Below are positions 42,908-51,309 of a DNA stretch of 64,000 bases, one piece after another. The stretch comes from Bacillus sp. F19 (GTDB lineage Bacteria > Bacillota > Bacilli > Bacillales > Bacillaceae). The position numbers and the translations under genes were made by a program. Where the stretch lies: the NCBI GenBank assembly GCA_023823795.1, contig CP085710.1:1390001-1454000 (forward strand), read 5' to 3'. The notes under the pieces were generated by a model. That model worked only from the letters and a program-made list of their open reading frames with translations, did not search any database and was not told the DNA's origin. Numbering within the stretch: position 1 is the first letter of the stretch; every line of letters begins with the position of its first letter.

Positions 42908-43306
42908 ATGTCATTAGAGGCAAAAGCGTATTCATGCAATGGAAGAAGTTCATGGTCAGGAAGTACACGTTCAGAAACAGAAGGGTATCAATGGATAATC
43001 AATACTTCGGACAAAGGCTATGTCAAATCTGGAGTATCCATTTACGGAGTAGTCCTGAGCAACACAGTTATTGATTTCAGCACTTCCTTTATCGTCAAAA
43101 ATGGCTATTCAGGCAACAAATCATCTAATGTAGCAAGCATTCAAAGAACGCTTGCATGCCTTGGCTATTCACCGGGCGCTGCTGATGGGATCTTCGGAAG
43201 CCAGACAGAACGGGCAGTGAAGGAATTTCAGGCTGACAAAGGCCTTCCTGCTGACGGAATTGTGGGCAAGGATACATATTATTGCTTATCAACTGCCAGA
43301 TACTAA
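42908..43306 (+). CDS. Peptidoglycan-binding domain protein
   Basis: 132 residues. The last 65 are a PG_binding_1 domain (SIQRTLACLGYSPGAADGIF, then GSQTERAVKEFQADKGLPAD), which binds wall peptidoglycan. The first ~65 are a cysteine- and serine-rich unknown domain without a signal peptide. ATG 42908 is chosen because GGGGG lies 8 bases upstream; ATG 42902 is also possible. It stands alone between two terminators. Confidence 0.78.
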   Translation: MSLEAKAYSCNGRSSWSGSTRSETEGYQWIINTSDKGYVKSGVSIYGVVLSNTVIDFSTSFIVKNGYSGNKSSNVASIQRTLACLGYSPGAADGIFGSQTERAVKEFQADKGLPADGIVGKDTYYCLSTARY

Positions 43307-43350
43307 AAAAAGCGTGTTATCCTTCACTGTGAAGGATAACACGCTTTTTT
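43305..43350 (+). terminator. Long terminator after the peptidoglycan-binding gene
   Basis: AAAAAAGCGTGTTATCCTTC and its complement form a ~20-bp near-perfect stem ending in TTTTTT. Confidence 0.9.
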
Positions 43351-43351
43351 A

Positions 43352-43625
43352 TTGGATATTTATAAAAAAAACAAAAACATAGTTCACTTATCGGATTAAT
43401 ATATTATAAAATACAGACAATTAAAAAAGTTTATTTGCTAATCGGAAAACCGAAGGCTCCAGGTCTTGCTTCAAAGCGGGAATTGGAGCCTTTATGCTTA
43501 TCAGGGAAAGGGTGGTAAAACATGAGTTAAAAAGTCTAACTTTTGGCCACCCGGGCAGACTGGCAGCATATTTCCGCCTTGATAGAAATAACTAGAATAA
43601 AGACCAATAACCACTTAAATCATTC
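43352..43625. other. Intergenic with one hairpin
   Basis: No gene. AAGGCTCCA and TGGAGCCTT form a 9-bp stem around 43452-43493 without a proper T run. Confidence 0.4.
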
Positions 43626-43626
43626 A

Positions 43627-43690
43627 AAGAAAAAAGCTGACTCAGGAAGTGTCGTTTTTAAAACGGCCTTTTGAGTCAGCCTTTTTAACA
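43627..43690. terminator. Bidirectional terminator for the anti-sigma gene
   Basis: AAAAAAGCTGACTCA and TGAGTCAGCCTTTTT enclose an inner AAACGGCC segment. The minus-strand side ends the ECF/anti-sigma operon. Confidence 0.8.
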
Positions 43691-43706
43691 GGTTTGAATC
43701 GATATA

Positions 43707-44618
43707 TTATGAATCTTTACTGCTCAATCCTTCATCTGTTTCCTCAATCGGACTATTGAACTCTTCAATGATTTCTGCACCTTCAGGTGGTTCAAGATCA
43801 AATAATCCATGATTTTTATTATATTCCTTTACTTCAAACTGGATGACTTTTGGCTGATCATCGATTGCTTTCCCGTCATCCACAAGCATTTCTTTCACCA
43901 CATATCCTGTTTCCTTATCAAACCAGAACTCAACGATCCAATCATCACTATAGGTAATTTGATAACGCTCTGCCTTTCTTCCCGCAATAGTCGTTTCCCC
44001 TAAACTCTTTATCTGATCAGGACCTAATTCTTTTAGAATGTCTTGTGTAACTTGAGATGCTGTTAAAAGCAGTTCAGTAATAGTAAATATGTTCTTTTCT
44101 TTATCGTAACTTTTCTGGAATTTTCCATTTACAACTGCCACATTCCCATTTTCATATTCCCGTCTTTCTTTTCTTCCTGAAACATACTGCTTACTCTTAT
44201 CGTCAAAAACAATATAAATAATCAGCTCTGTTTCCTTCTTCTTCTTTTTATCCTCATCCATATACTCCAGCGGTTTGTCCATTTCTAAAAACTTTTCTCC
44301 GATTAATTCATTGAGCGCCCTTTCTATCGCTGCTTTGACAGGAGGGGTGTTCCAGGCTGCAAAACACAGGATGAAGAGGGATGCACAAATGAGTGCTGCG
44401 CGTTTTAAGTATTTATATGGATTTGGCTTTTTCTTTTGAGGAAGCATGACCTCTTTATCTTCGAGAATGATGTCCAAAGCTTCTTCAAGCTGCAGAAATT
44501 GTTCAAAGGCTTCTGAGCATTCTTCGCATTCTTCAATATGCTCAAGCAGGGCATCCTGTTCCGTCTCTGACAGCTGATCAAAGAAAAGAATTTTTTCCTG
44601 GCATTTTTCGCAGTTCAT
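43707..44618 (-). CDS. Zinc-finger (zf-HC2) anti-sigma factor
   Basis: 303 residues. The N-terminal anti-sigma zinc domain has C3-x2-C6, H27, C31-x2-C34. One transmembrane helix lies at about 72-90 (ALICASLFILCFAAW). The ~210-residue outer domain is DUF4367-like and may sense envelope state. It starts directly after the sigma gene's stop, so it is co-transcribed and coupled. It should hold the sigma factor inactive until signal-triggered release. Confidence 0.85.
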   Translation of the reverse strand: MNCEKCQEKILFFDQLSETEQDALLEHIEECEECSEAFEQFLQLEEALDIILEDKEVMLPQKKKPNPYKYLKRAALICASLFILCFAAWNTPPVKAAIERALNELIGEKFLEMDKPLEYMDEDKKKKKETELIIYIVFDDKSKQYVSGRKERREYENGNVAVVNGKFQKSYDKEKNIFTITELLLTASQVTQDILKELGPDQIKSLGETTIAGRKAERYQITYSDDWIVEFWFDKETGYVVKEMLVDDGKAIDDQPKVIQFEVKEYNKNHGLFDLEPPEGAEIIEEFNSPIEETDEGLSSKDS

Positions 44619-45149
44619 TTATAGCACCCCCTTACTTTTAAGAGCGTCCATTAATTTTTTGCGGCCCCTAAATACTCTTGTCTTTACCTTTGCAAGGGAA
44701 ATTTTTAGGCTTGCGGCTATTTCTTCGTATGAACGGCCTTGATTTCTTAAGATGAGAATATTCTTTGTTTCCTGATCAAGTGTCTGAAAAACTTCTTTAA
44801 CCTCGCCGATCATTTCTTTCGACAAAAATGCCCGTTCAGGAGTTTCTGTGCTTATGCTGATGTGGTGCTTGTATTCTTCACTCACATGCTGTACAGTGTC
44901 CTGATTTCGTTTCATTTTTCGTAAATGGTCATAGGTTGTGTTTTTTGACAGAATCGTAATCCAAGCTTCGATATTTTCAGGATATTCTTTCTCTTTGTCT
45001 GAAAAGTACCGAAAGATTTTAATTGAAGCATCTTGAAGGATGTCATCGACTAGAGAAGGATTCTTGATTAACTTCCTGATGGTCCTCTCCATTCTGGGAC
45101 GGTGTGCTTCAATCAGTTGTTCAACATTCACTGTTTCCAATCTCCCCAC
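44619..45149 (-). CDS. ECF RNA polymerase sigma factor
   Basis: Up to 176 residues: region 2 (LVDDILQDASIKIFRYF) and region 4 (KNILILRNQGRSYEEIAASL, ISLAKVKTRVFRGRKKLMDA). Possible starts are GTG 45149, TTG 45140 and GTG 45131; GGGTGGGG favours TTG 45140. The promoter 20-45 bases upstream fits the ECF consensus, so the factor most likely transcribes its own gene. Partner is the zf-HC2 protein downstream. Confidence 0.85.
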   Translation of the reverse strand: MGRLETVNVEQLIEAHRPRMERTIRKLIKNPSLVDDILQDASIKIFRYFSDKEKEYPENIEAWITILSKNTTYDHLRKMKRNQDTVQHVSEEYKHHISISTETPERAFLSKEMIGEVKEVFQTLDQETKNILILRNQGRSYEEIAASLKISLAKVKTRVFRGRKKLMDALKSKGVL

Positions 45150-45168
45150 CCTTTTTCCTTACTGAATT

Positions 45169-45194
45169 GACGTCGCGTAATGCCATTAGTTTCA
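45169..45194 (-). promoter_or_regulatory. ECF-type autoregulatory promoter
   Basis: On the minus strand TGAAAC, exactly 16 bases, CGTC: the -35/-10 pattern recognised by B. subtilis sigma-W/X/M-class factors, just upstream of the sigma gene. Confidence 0.78.
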
Positions 45195-45353
45195 AAAAAA
45201 TGTAAAATAAATCATAAAAATCCAAACCTCTGTCATTATAACAAAGGAAAGCGTGTCCAAATGAAATTATTTTATGATAATGGAAACTTTTTCCCGTCTG
45301 CTTCGTATTACAAATGGATACATAAATCGATAGGAAGAAATGAGGTTTCAAAC

Positions 45354-46295
45354 ATGACGCAGTATGCACTTGAAGTGCAGTCTCTGACAAAGAAGATCGG
45401 CAAAAAAACAATCGTGGATGATGTCAGCTTTCAAGTAGAAAAAGGAGAGATTTTTGGCCTGCTTGGCCCTAATGGAGCCGGAAAAACAACGATCATCCGA
45501 ATGATTGTCAATTTGATTAACCGCACTGGCGGGAATGTCATCATCAATGGCCATAATCTCGATGATTCCTTCAAGGAAGCGATGAGCGAGATTGGCGCAA
45601 TCGTTGAGAACCCGGAGTTTTACAAATATATGAGCGGATTAAAAAACATCCGTCATTATGAACGAATGGCTGTAAAAGATATTTCGGAAAAACGCAGAAA
45701 CGAAGTCATTGAACTTGTAGGACTTCAGCATGCGATGCATCAAAAGGTAAAAACATATTCACTTGGCATGCGCCAGCGTCTCGGAGTTGCGCAGTCTTTA
45801 TTACATAATCCCTCTGTTTTAATTTTTGACGAGCCCACAAATGGCCTTGATCCCCAGGGAATCAGAGAGTTCAGAGATTATTTGCGCAAACTTGCAGACG
45901 ATGGGATTTCTGTACTTGTCTCTTCTCATCTGCTTTCTGAGATGCAGCTGATGTGCGACCGGTTTGCGATTATTGAAAAAGGAAAATTGATTCATATCTC
46001 ATCCATGCATGATTCAATGGAAGAGAGCAAAGAAATGACGCGAGAAGTTGTTTTTGAAGTAAGCGACAGCTCTGAGGCGGCCATTCTCATTAAAGAAAAA
46101 GGCTTATATGAAGGTGTGATTGAAGCAAATGGCGATCAGCTTAAGCTTCATTTGGATAAGGAAAAGACGATGGTCATCAACCAGCTGCTCGTTCAAAACG
46201 GAATCGGCGTTTACGGAATCGTGAGCCATAAAGCTACACTTGAAGACCGCTTTTTAGAGCTGACGAACAAAGAGAAAAAGGAGCAAATGCAATGA
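45354..46295 (+). CDS. ABC transporter ATP-binding protein (BcrA/NatA type)
   Basis: 313 residues. Walker A GPNGAGKTT near 40-48, signature YSLGMRQRLGVAQ, Walker B LIFDEPTNGLDP, then a C-terminal regulatory segment. It belongs to the group that drives ABC-2 export of antimicrobial peptides, lipids or Na+. ATG 45354 with GAGGT upstream is chosen over the longer frame. ATGA overlap with the permease gene. It is divergent from the ECF sigma gene. Confidence 0.88.
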   Translation: MTQYALEVQSLTKKIGKKTIVDDVSFQVEKGEIFGLLGPNGAGKTTIIRMIVNLINRTGGNVIINGHNLDDSFKEAMSEIGAIVENPEFYKYMSGLKNIRHYERMAVKDISEKRRNEVIELVGLQHAMHQKVKTYSLGMRQRLGVAQSLLHNPSVLIFDEPTNGLDPQGIREFRDYLRKLADDGISVLVSSHLLSEMQLMCDRFAIIEKGKLIHISSMHDSMEESKEMTREVVFEVSDSSEAAILIKEKGLYEGVIEANGDQLKLHLDKEKTMVINQLLVQNGIGVYGIVSHKATLEDRFLELTNKEKKEQMQ

Positions 46296-47248
46296 TTGGA
46301 CTAATACAAAATGAATGGATGAAAATCTTTTCGAAAGTGTCCAGCTGGATTTATCTTATATTAATAGTCATGATCGTATCAAGCGCTGCTTTTATTGATT
46401 ATAAGTTTACAGAAAAACCAAGCGAAGACTGGCGTCAGGATGTTCAGGCAGAAATCACTCAGCTGCAGCAGGAAATGAAAGAGCTGCCTGAAGAAGAACG
46501 GGAATGGCAGCAAATGCAAATCAGCGAAAAGCAGCTGTATTTGCAGGAAGATATAAATCCCAACGCCAAGAGCACGTGGCATTTTCTAAATAATATTGTC
46601 TTTATGATCACTTCTGTCGTTACATTGTTTGCGGTTATTGTGTGCAGTGCCAACGTTGCTTCTGAATTTTCGGATGGCACCATCAAACAGCTGCTGATCA
46701 GGCCGCATAGAAGATGGAAGGTATTGCTTTCAAAATACATCGCAGCGACGCTTTATTCGCTTCTTCTTTTGCTCGTGCTGCTGACTGCCGGTTATTTAGC
46801 AGGTCTAATCATGTTTGGCGCAGGCGACTATAGTGAAAGAATGTTTGAGATTTCGATGGATGGTCAAATGAATCCTGAAAATATCGTCGCTGTAGGCGAT
46901 CAAGCTGTGCTGAAGCTGCTTTATTTCCTGCCAAGTTTATTCATTGTGACTGCCATTGCTTTTATGCTGTCGACTTTATTTAAAAGTCAGGCGCTTGCCG
47001 TTGGCATCGGAATCTTTGTTCTCTTTTTCTCTTCGACAATCGGAGGCGTCATTCTTTTCGTAGCTAAAAAATACACATGGACGAAATTTTTAATTTTTCC
47101 TCACATGGATTTGACCGTTTATGCTTATCAGGATAAAATCCTTGATACAATTACGCTGCCAATCTCCTTGCTGATTTTGGCCATCTATTATGCGGTATTT
47201 ATGACGGTGACATTTGTTTATTTCCAGAAAAGAGATATTAGCATATAA
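46292..47248 (+). CDS. ABC-2 type permease
   Basis: 318 residues with six predicted helices and a large extracytoplasmic loop after helix 1 (about 35-85, very rich in E and Q: QQEMKELPEEEREWQQMQ). The SDGTIKQLLIRPHRRWKVLLSK coupling region is typical of ABC-2 exporters. It forms the channel for the ATPase just upstream. Substrate unknown; resistance to membrane-active peptides is a reasonable guess given the neighbouring ECF system. Confidence 0.85.
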   Translation: MIGLIQNEWMKIFSKVSSWIYLILIVMIVSSAAFIDYKFTEKPSEDWRQDVQAEITQLQQEMKELPEEEREWQQMQISEKQLYLQEDINPNAKSTWHFLNNIVFMITSVVTLFAVIVCSANVASEFSDGTIKQLLIRPHRRWKVLLSKYIAATLYSLLLLLVLLTAGYLAGLIMFGAGDYSERMFEISMDGQMNPENIVAVGDQAVLKLLYFLPSLFIVTAIAFMLSTLFKSQALAVGIGIFVLFFSSTIGGVILFVAKKYTWTKFLIFPHMDLTVYAYQDKILDTITLPISLLILAIYYAVFMTVTFVYFQKRDISI

Positions 47249-47253
47249 TTTTC

Positions 47254-47290
47254 CACCAAAAAGAATCAATTCGTTTGGTTCTTTTTTGGT
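47254..47290 (+). terminator. Terminator after the ABC exporter
   Basis: CCAAAAAGAA, loop, TTCTTTTTTGG, six T. Confidence 0.75.
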
Positions 47291-47342
47291 TTGTGGAGTA
47301 AAATAGAGGACAGATAGTGAAGAAATCAGGAGGAAAAACATC

Positions 47343-48182
47343 GTGCACAGAAACCAGAAATTCTATAATTATTTGCAGCAGCGTGCGCATCATTTAACAG
47401 AAGAGTGGTATGAGTCCCTCGATAAATCGAAAACAGGCGGAGTGTACACATCGAATGATCCTGAAGTCATTAAAGAGCTGAAGGCGCAAAACCAGGAATT
47501 TCATCAGAGATTTATTCAGGTATTTGCCGAGGAAGACATAAATTTTATGGAGCTCTTTGAAGAATGGATCGAGAAAATCGCTAAGGACGGTGAGCATTTA
47601 AATACACCGATCCAGTTTATTATTAAAGAATTTATGAGAACGCGAAGCCAGTATTTAGATGAAGTATGTACATTTGCGGGTCTCTATCCTGATGAATACT
47701 CACAAGAGCAGTTTAATGCCTGGAAGGATTTAATCGTCAGAGCACATGACAGAGTCATCTTTCATTACGTTGAAGAAACACAAAAAACGGCTGACCGCCA
47801 ATTAAAAGCTCAACAGGAAATGATTTATGAGCTCAGTTCGCCTGTTATCAAACTTCAAGATGATACAGCCTTGCTTCCGCTTGTTGGAGATATTGACACA
47901 GCACGAGCTAAAATGGTTCTTGAAAATACGTTAAAACAATGTTCCGAAAAAAGAGTTTCTCATTTGTTTATTGATCTATCAGGAGTAGTTATGATTGATA
48001 CAATGGTAGCGCATCAAATTTTTCAATTGATTGATGCGTTGAATATGATCGGAATTAAGACAACATTGTCAGGCATACGCCCTGAAATCGCGCTCACTTC
48101 CATGCAGCTTGGTCTGTCGTTTGACAATATTTCAATTAAATCAACGTTATCTCAAGCTCTTGCTTCTAAGCCTGATAAATAA
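47343..48182 (+). CDS. RsbR-family stressosome protein (RsbRD-like)
   Basis: 279 residues: helical N-terminal non-haem globin-like sensory domain (about 1-155) and a STAS domain (about 163-275). The two phosphorylatable threonines of RsbR proteins are present as T186 (GDIDTARA) and T220 (MIDTMVAH). It should sit in the 1.8-MDa stressosome with RsbS and RsbT, gating sigma-B or a similar output. GTG start with AGGAGG upstream. A decayed paralogue lies at 55.1 kb. Confidence 0.85.
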   Translation: MHRNQKFYNYLQQRAHHLTEEWYESLDKSKTGGVYTSNDPEVIKELKAQNQEFHQRFIQVFAEEDINFMELFEEWIEKIAKDGEHLNTPIQFIIKEFMRTRSQYLDEVCTFAGLYPDEYSQEQFNAWKDLIVRAHDRVIFHYVEETQKTADRQLKAQQEMIYELSSPVIKLQDDTALLPLVGDIDTARAKMVLENTLKQCSEKRVSHLFIDLSGVVMIDTMVAHQIFQLIDALNMIGIKTTLSGIRPEIALTSMQLGLSFDNISIKSTLSQALASKPDK

Positions 48183-48285
48183 TATATGTAGAGGTCCACA
48201 GATTTAAGGACATAAAATGTAACCATCAACGAAGAGCGTTAGGGCGGCTTTATATTGATAAAAGCCCATTAAGGGGTAATGAACG

Positions 48286-48854
48286 TTGAATCAAAAAATT
48301 ATGCAGTTTACAAGAGAATTACAGCTTCATCTGGCGGTCATATTTTTTATTATTTTCATGATGAAAAACGGTATATTAAAAATACGGTTTCCTATATTCT
48401 TGCAGGCATTGAACAAGGGGACTGTGTTCTTATCATTGAAAATGAAAGAATATTTCCTTCTGTATACAAGAAAATTCAACGTCTTTTGACAGAAGAACAG
48501 CTTACTATGATCCATTATATAAATAATTTTGATTTCTGCTGTTTGAATGGTGATTTCCATTCTGAAACAATACTAGATTATGTTTCTTCTATTTTAGATC
48601 CATATATTACAAAAAATATTTCTATCCGGACTTAGGCACATGTAGAATGGGGAAATATAGCAGAAATAACGGATGTCATCGGAGAATTTGAAAATCAGGC
48701 GAATACAGCAGTGTCTTCACTGGAACTAATCTCAGTGTGTGCCTATGATGCAGACAGAGTGCCTGACTCGCTTAAGGAATCATTATTGAGGTCTCACGGA
48801 TATCTAATGACAGATGAAGAATTCAAGAAGCAGACTATTGAACAAGATAAATAA
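48286..48854 (+). pseudogene. Decayed MEDS-domain protein gene
   Basis: MEDS domains (DcmR-type sensors) occur beside stressosome genes. The start is TTG 48286 with AAGGGG 9 bases upstream, giving MNQKIMQFTRELQLH. A missing base near 48330 shifts the frame to SGGHIFYYFHDEKRY. An in-frame TAG at 48633-48635 then replaces what should be Trp in IRT-x-AHVEWG, after which the frame runs on to 48854. One frameshift plus one nonsense codon make it inactive. Confidence 0.75.
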
Positions 48855-48867
48855 AATCGCTTTATGT

Positions 48868-48899
48868 AAGAGCGAAGAAAAATCTCCGCTCTTATTTTT
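48868..48899. terminator. Terminator between convergent genes
   Basis: TAAGAGCG, loop, CGCTCTTA, then T run on the + strand. Confidence 0.75.
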
Positions 48900-49293
48900 T
48901 GTATTCAACTGCAGCCGTTTCAATTTTAGCTAAAATCGTTGTTATTTTTCCGTTCAGCTCTTTTTCTTTGACGGGTATCACTCGCCACCCTTTTTGATCG
49001 AGGTACTTCCTTTTTTTAAAATCCTCAATTTTGTCGGTTTCGCAGACGCAGCGCAGGGCAATCCGATAATATGGGAGAACTAAATCCAGCGTATACGGTC
49101 CGCATTTTTCTTTAACCCTTACATAGTAGCCATTGTTGTGGAGCGTATCATAAAGCCTGCGCTGCATCCTGTTTTCACATTTTTGAGCTTGATTCAGAAA
49201 GATAGCAGGGTCAAAACTTACATGAAGATAAAAGAGGACAATTAATAATGGCAGCCATAAAAAGAATAAGAATAAAAGTGTAACCTGTGTCAT
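48892..49293 (-). CDS. Membrane-anchored nuclease-like hypothetical protein
   Basis: 133 residues. One N-terminal helix (TLLFLFFLWLPLLIVLFYL), then an endonuclease-like fold of the DUF559/Vsr type: YDTLHNNGYYVRVKEKCG, YTLDLVLPYYRIALRCVCE, KRKYLDQKGWRVIPV. The D/E-x-K residues are only partly conserved, so catalysis is doubtful. ATG 49293 has GAGGTGA upstream. Confidence 0.5.
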   Translation of the reverse strand: MTQVTLLFLFFLWLPLLIVLFYLHVSFDPAIFLNQAQKCENRMQRRLYDTLHNNGYYVRVKEKCGPYTLDLVLPYYRIALRCVCETDKIEDFKKRKYLDQKGWRVIPVKEKELNGKITTILAKIETAAVEYKK

Positions 49294-49349
49294 GCTTATC
49301 ACCTCTGCCCATTAGCTTTTGCAAATCAGGCATGAACCATTCTTTTTAT

Positions 49350-49477
49350 GGTTAGTGGAAAATAATGTAAGCATTCATGGTAAAATGATAATAAAGCGGC
49401 TGCCAAACTTTATTTTTAGGGTTAGTGGAAAATAATGCAAGCATTCATGGTAAAATGATAATAAAGCGGCTGCCAAA
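49350..49477. repeat. Tandem 70-bp duplication with promoter-like sequence
   Basis: Two copies (49350-49407 and 49420-49477), offset 70 bases, with one mismatch in 58 bases. Each contains TGGTAAAATGATAAT, which could act as an extended -10, and lies upstream of the LLM oxidoreductase gene. Confidence 0.8.
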
Positions 49478-49597
49478 GCTTGTAAATGAAAGCGCAGACC
49501 TTCTTTTCTTATAGTAAAAGCAGGAAAGCAGAAGCAAGAAAGCTTCAATTTTAAGCAGTCAAGCGTGTAAAATAGAAGCATCAAAATCCAGAAAGAA

Positions 49598-50611
49598 GTG
49601 GAAGGTTTGAAGCTGAGTATTCTAGATCAGGCGCCGATTGCAAGCGGTGCAACCCCGCAGAACGCGCTGCAGGAATCATTGAAGCTTGCACAGCTCGCTG
49701 AAAAAACGGGTTATACCCGTTATTGGATAGCCGAGCATCATGATATGTCCGGGCTGGCATGTCCTGCGCCGGAAGTGATGCTGAGCTATATTGGTGCCGG
49801 GACAAGCACAATCCGGATCGGGGCTGGTGCGATCTTACTGCCGCATTACAAACCATACAAAGTGGCGGAAACGTTTCATTTGCTTGCCTCTCTTTTTCCG
49901 GGAAGAATTGATCTGGGAATTGGACGGGCCCCGGGCGGGTCAGCTGAAGCAACGATGGCGCTGTCCGATAATTTCCTTGAAAACGTACGGACAATGCCGC
50001 AAAAATTGAAAGAGCTGCTTCGCTTTTTACATAACGATTTTCCAGATGAGAATATGTTCTCTAAAATTAAGGCTTCGCCCATTCCAGCAGAGCCTCCTGA
50101 AGTTTGGCTTCTCGGCACAAGTGAAAAGAGCGGCAAGCTTGCTGCTCAGATAGGAATAGCATACGCATTCGGCCAGTTTATGAGTGATAAGGACGGGGCG
50201 GAAATGCTGAAGGGATACCATACTCACTTTCAGCCGAAATATGAACTAAAGCAGCCCAAATCCATTCTGACCGTAAATGCCGTTTGTGCAGAAACAACAG
50301 AAAAAGCAAAAGAAATGGCATTGAGTGCTCATCTTTGGAGAATTCAGCAATTCCAAGGGATAACAACCGGCATTCCATCTGTCGATGAGGCAAAAGCTTA
50401 CAAATACAGACCCGAAGAACGGGAAATGATTGTGGCAGCGGAAAAAAAGATGGTGATAGGAAATCCGTCTGAAGTTCGGAAGCAGCTTATGGACATCGAA
50501 AGAAACTACAATGCGGACGAGCTGATGATTGTTACAATTACCCACAGCTACGATGACCGCCTCAAATCTTACGAATTAATCGCACAGGAAATGGGAGAGA
50601 TGATGAAATGA
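49598..50611 (+). CDS. LLM-class flavin-dependent oxidoreductase
   Basis: 337 residues, luciferase-like TIM barrel: LSILDQAPIASG at the start, YWIAEHHDMSGLACPAPEV, GAGAILLPHYKPYKVAETF, FPGRIDLGIGRAPG and VWLLGTS. This layout matches the Bacillus YceB/YtmO group of FMN-dependent oxygenases, substrate unknown. GTG 49598 is the longest start; TTG 49607 would give the family-like KLSILDQ N-terminus. ATGA overlap with the cyclophilin gene. Confidence 0.83.
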   Translation: MEGLKLSILDQAPIASGATPQNALQESLKLAQLAEKTGYTRYWIAEHHDMSGLACPAPEVMLSYIGAGTSTIRIGAGAILLPHYKPYKVAETFHLLASLFPGRIDLGIGRAPGGSAEATMALSDNFLENVRTMPQKLKELLRFLHNDFPDENMFSKIKASPIPAEPPEVWLLGTSEKSGKLAAQIGIAYAFGQFMSDKDGAEMLKGYHTHFQPKYELKQPKSILTVNAVCAETTEKAKEMALSAHLWRIQQFQGITTGIPSVDEAKAYKYRPEEREMIVAAEKKMVIGNPSEVRKQLMDIERNYNADELMIVTITHSYDDRLKSYELIAQEMGEMMK

Positions 50612-51231
50612 AGAAATTAGGTTTTGTATTAATGACGCTGCTTTTACTACTAATGGCAGCTTGCGGTAATGAAGCTGATGATCAAAGTTCTGATAAACCG
50701 TCAAAGAAGGTTGAAAAAAATCCAGTTGTTACAATTACAATGGAAAACGGTAAGGAAATCAAAGTTGAGCTGTATCCGGAGATTGCACCCAACACTGTGG
50801 CTAACTTCGTTTCGCTAATCAACGATAAATTTTATGACGGACTGATTTTCCACCGTGTGATACCTGAATTCATGATCCAGGGCGGTGATCCTGAAGGAAC
50901 CGGGACAGGGGGGCCAGACTACGCTATTAAAGGGGAATTTAGTTCAAACGGATTTGAAAATCCGCTCAAGCATGAACGCGGAGTCATCTCAATGGCACGT
51001 TCGCAGGCTCCTGACAGTGCAGGCTCACAATTTTTCATCATGGTCGCTGACTACCCAAGCTTAGACGGCGAATATGCCGCTTTCGGAAAAGTAACAGAAG
51101 GCATGGATGTAGTAGATGAAATCGTAAGCGCAGAAACAAATGGAGAAAAGCCAGTTAAAGATCAAAAAATGAAAACTGTAACCGTCGATACATTTGGCGA
51201 GGAGTACGGGAAGCCCGAGAAGGTGGAGTAG
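50608..51231 (+). CDS. Lipoprotein cyclophilin-type peptidyl-prolyl isomerase
   Basis: 207 residues. Lipobox LMAAC with lipidated C19, a short charged linker, then a complete cyclophilin domain from about 40: FYDGLIFHRVIPEFMIQGGD, GFENPLKHERGVISMARSQ, SAGSQFFIM. It should catalyse proline isomerisation in proteins folding outside the membrane. Coupled to the LLM gene, which is a curious pairing. Confidence 0.88.
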   Translation: MKKLGFVLMTLLLLLMAACGNEADDQSSDKPSKKVEKNPVVTITMENGKEIKVELYPEIAPNTVANFVSLINDKFYDGLIFHRVIPEFMIQGGDPEGTGTGGPDYAIKGEFSSNGFENPLKHERGVISMARSQAPDSAGSQFFIMVADYPSLDGEYAAFGKVTEGMDVVDEIVSAETNGEKPVKDQKMKTVTVDTFGEEYGKPEKVE

Positions 51232-51234
51232 AGG

Positions 51235-51265
51235 AAAGCAGCGGGAATCCGCTGCTTTTATTTTG
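51235..51265 (+). terminator. Terminator after the cyclophilin gene
   Basis: AAAGCAGCGG, GAAT loop, CCGCTGCTTT, T run. Confidence 0.88.
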
Positions 51266-51309
51266 CCTTTTTATGTTCATACGGAGCTTTGTGTGGGTGG
51301 TTTTTTACT

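Noticed and set aside
47285-47340. Sigma-B promoter (GTTT...GGGTAA) before the rsbR-like gene
   Set aside because: GTTTGT is present, but the expected GGGWAW is only GGACAG; not convincing.
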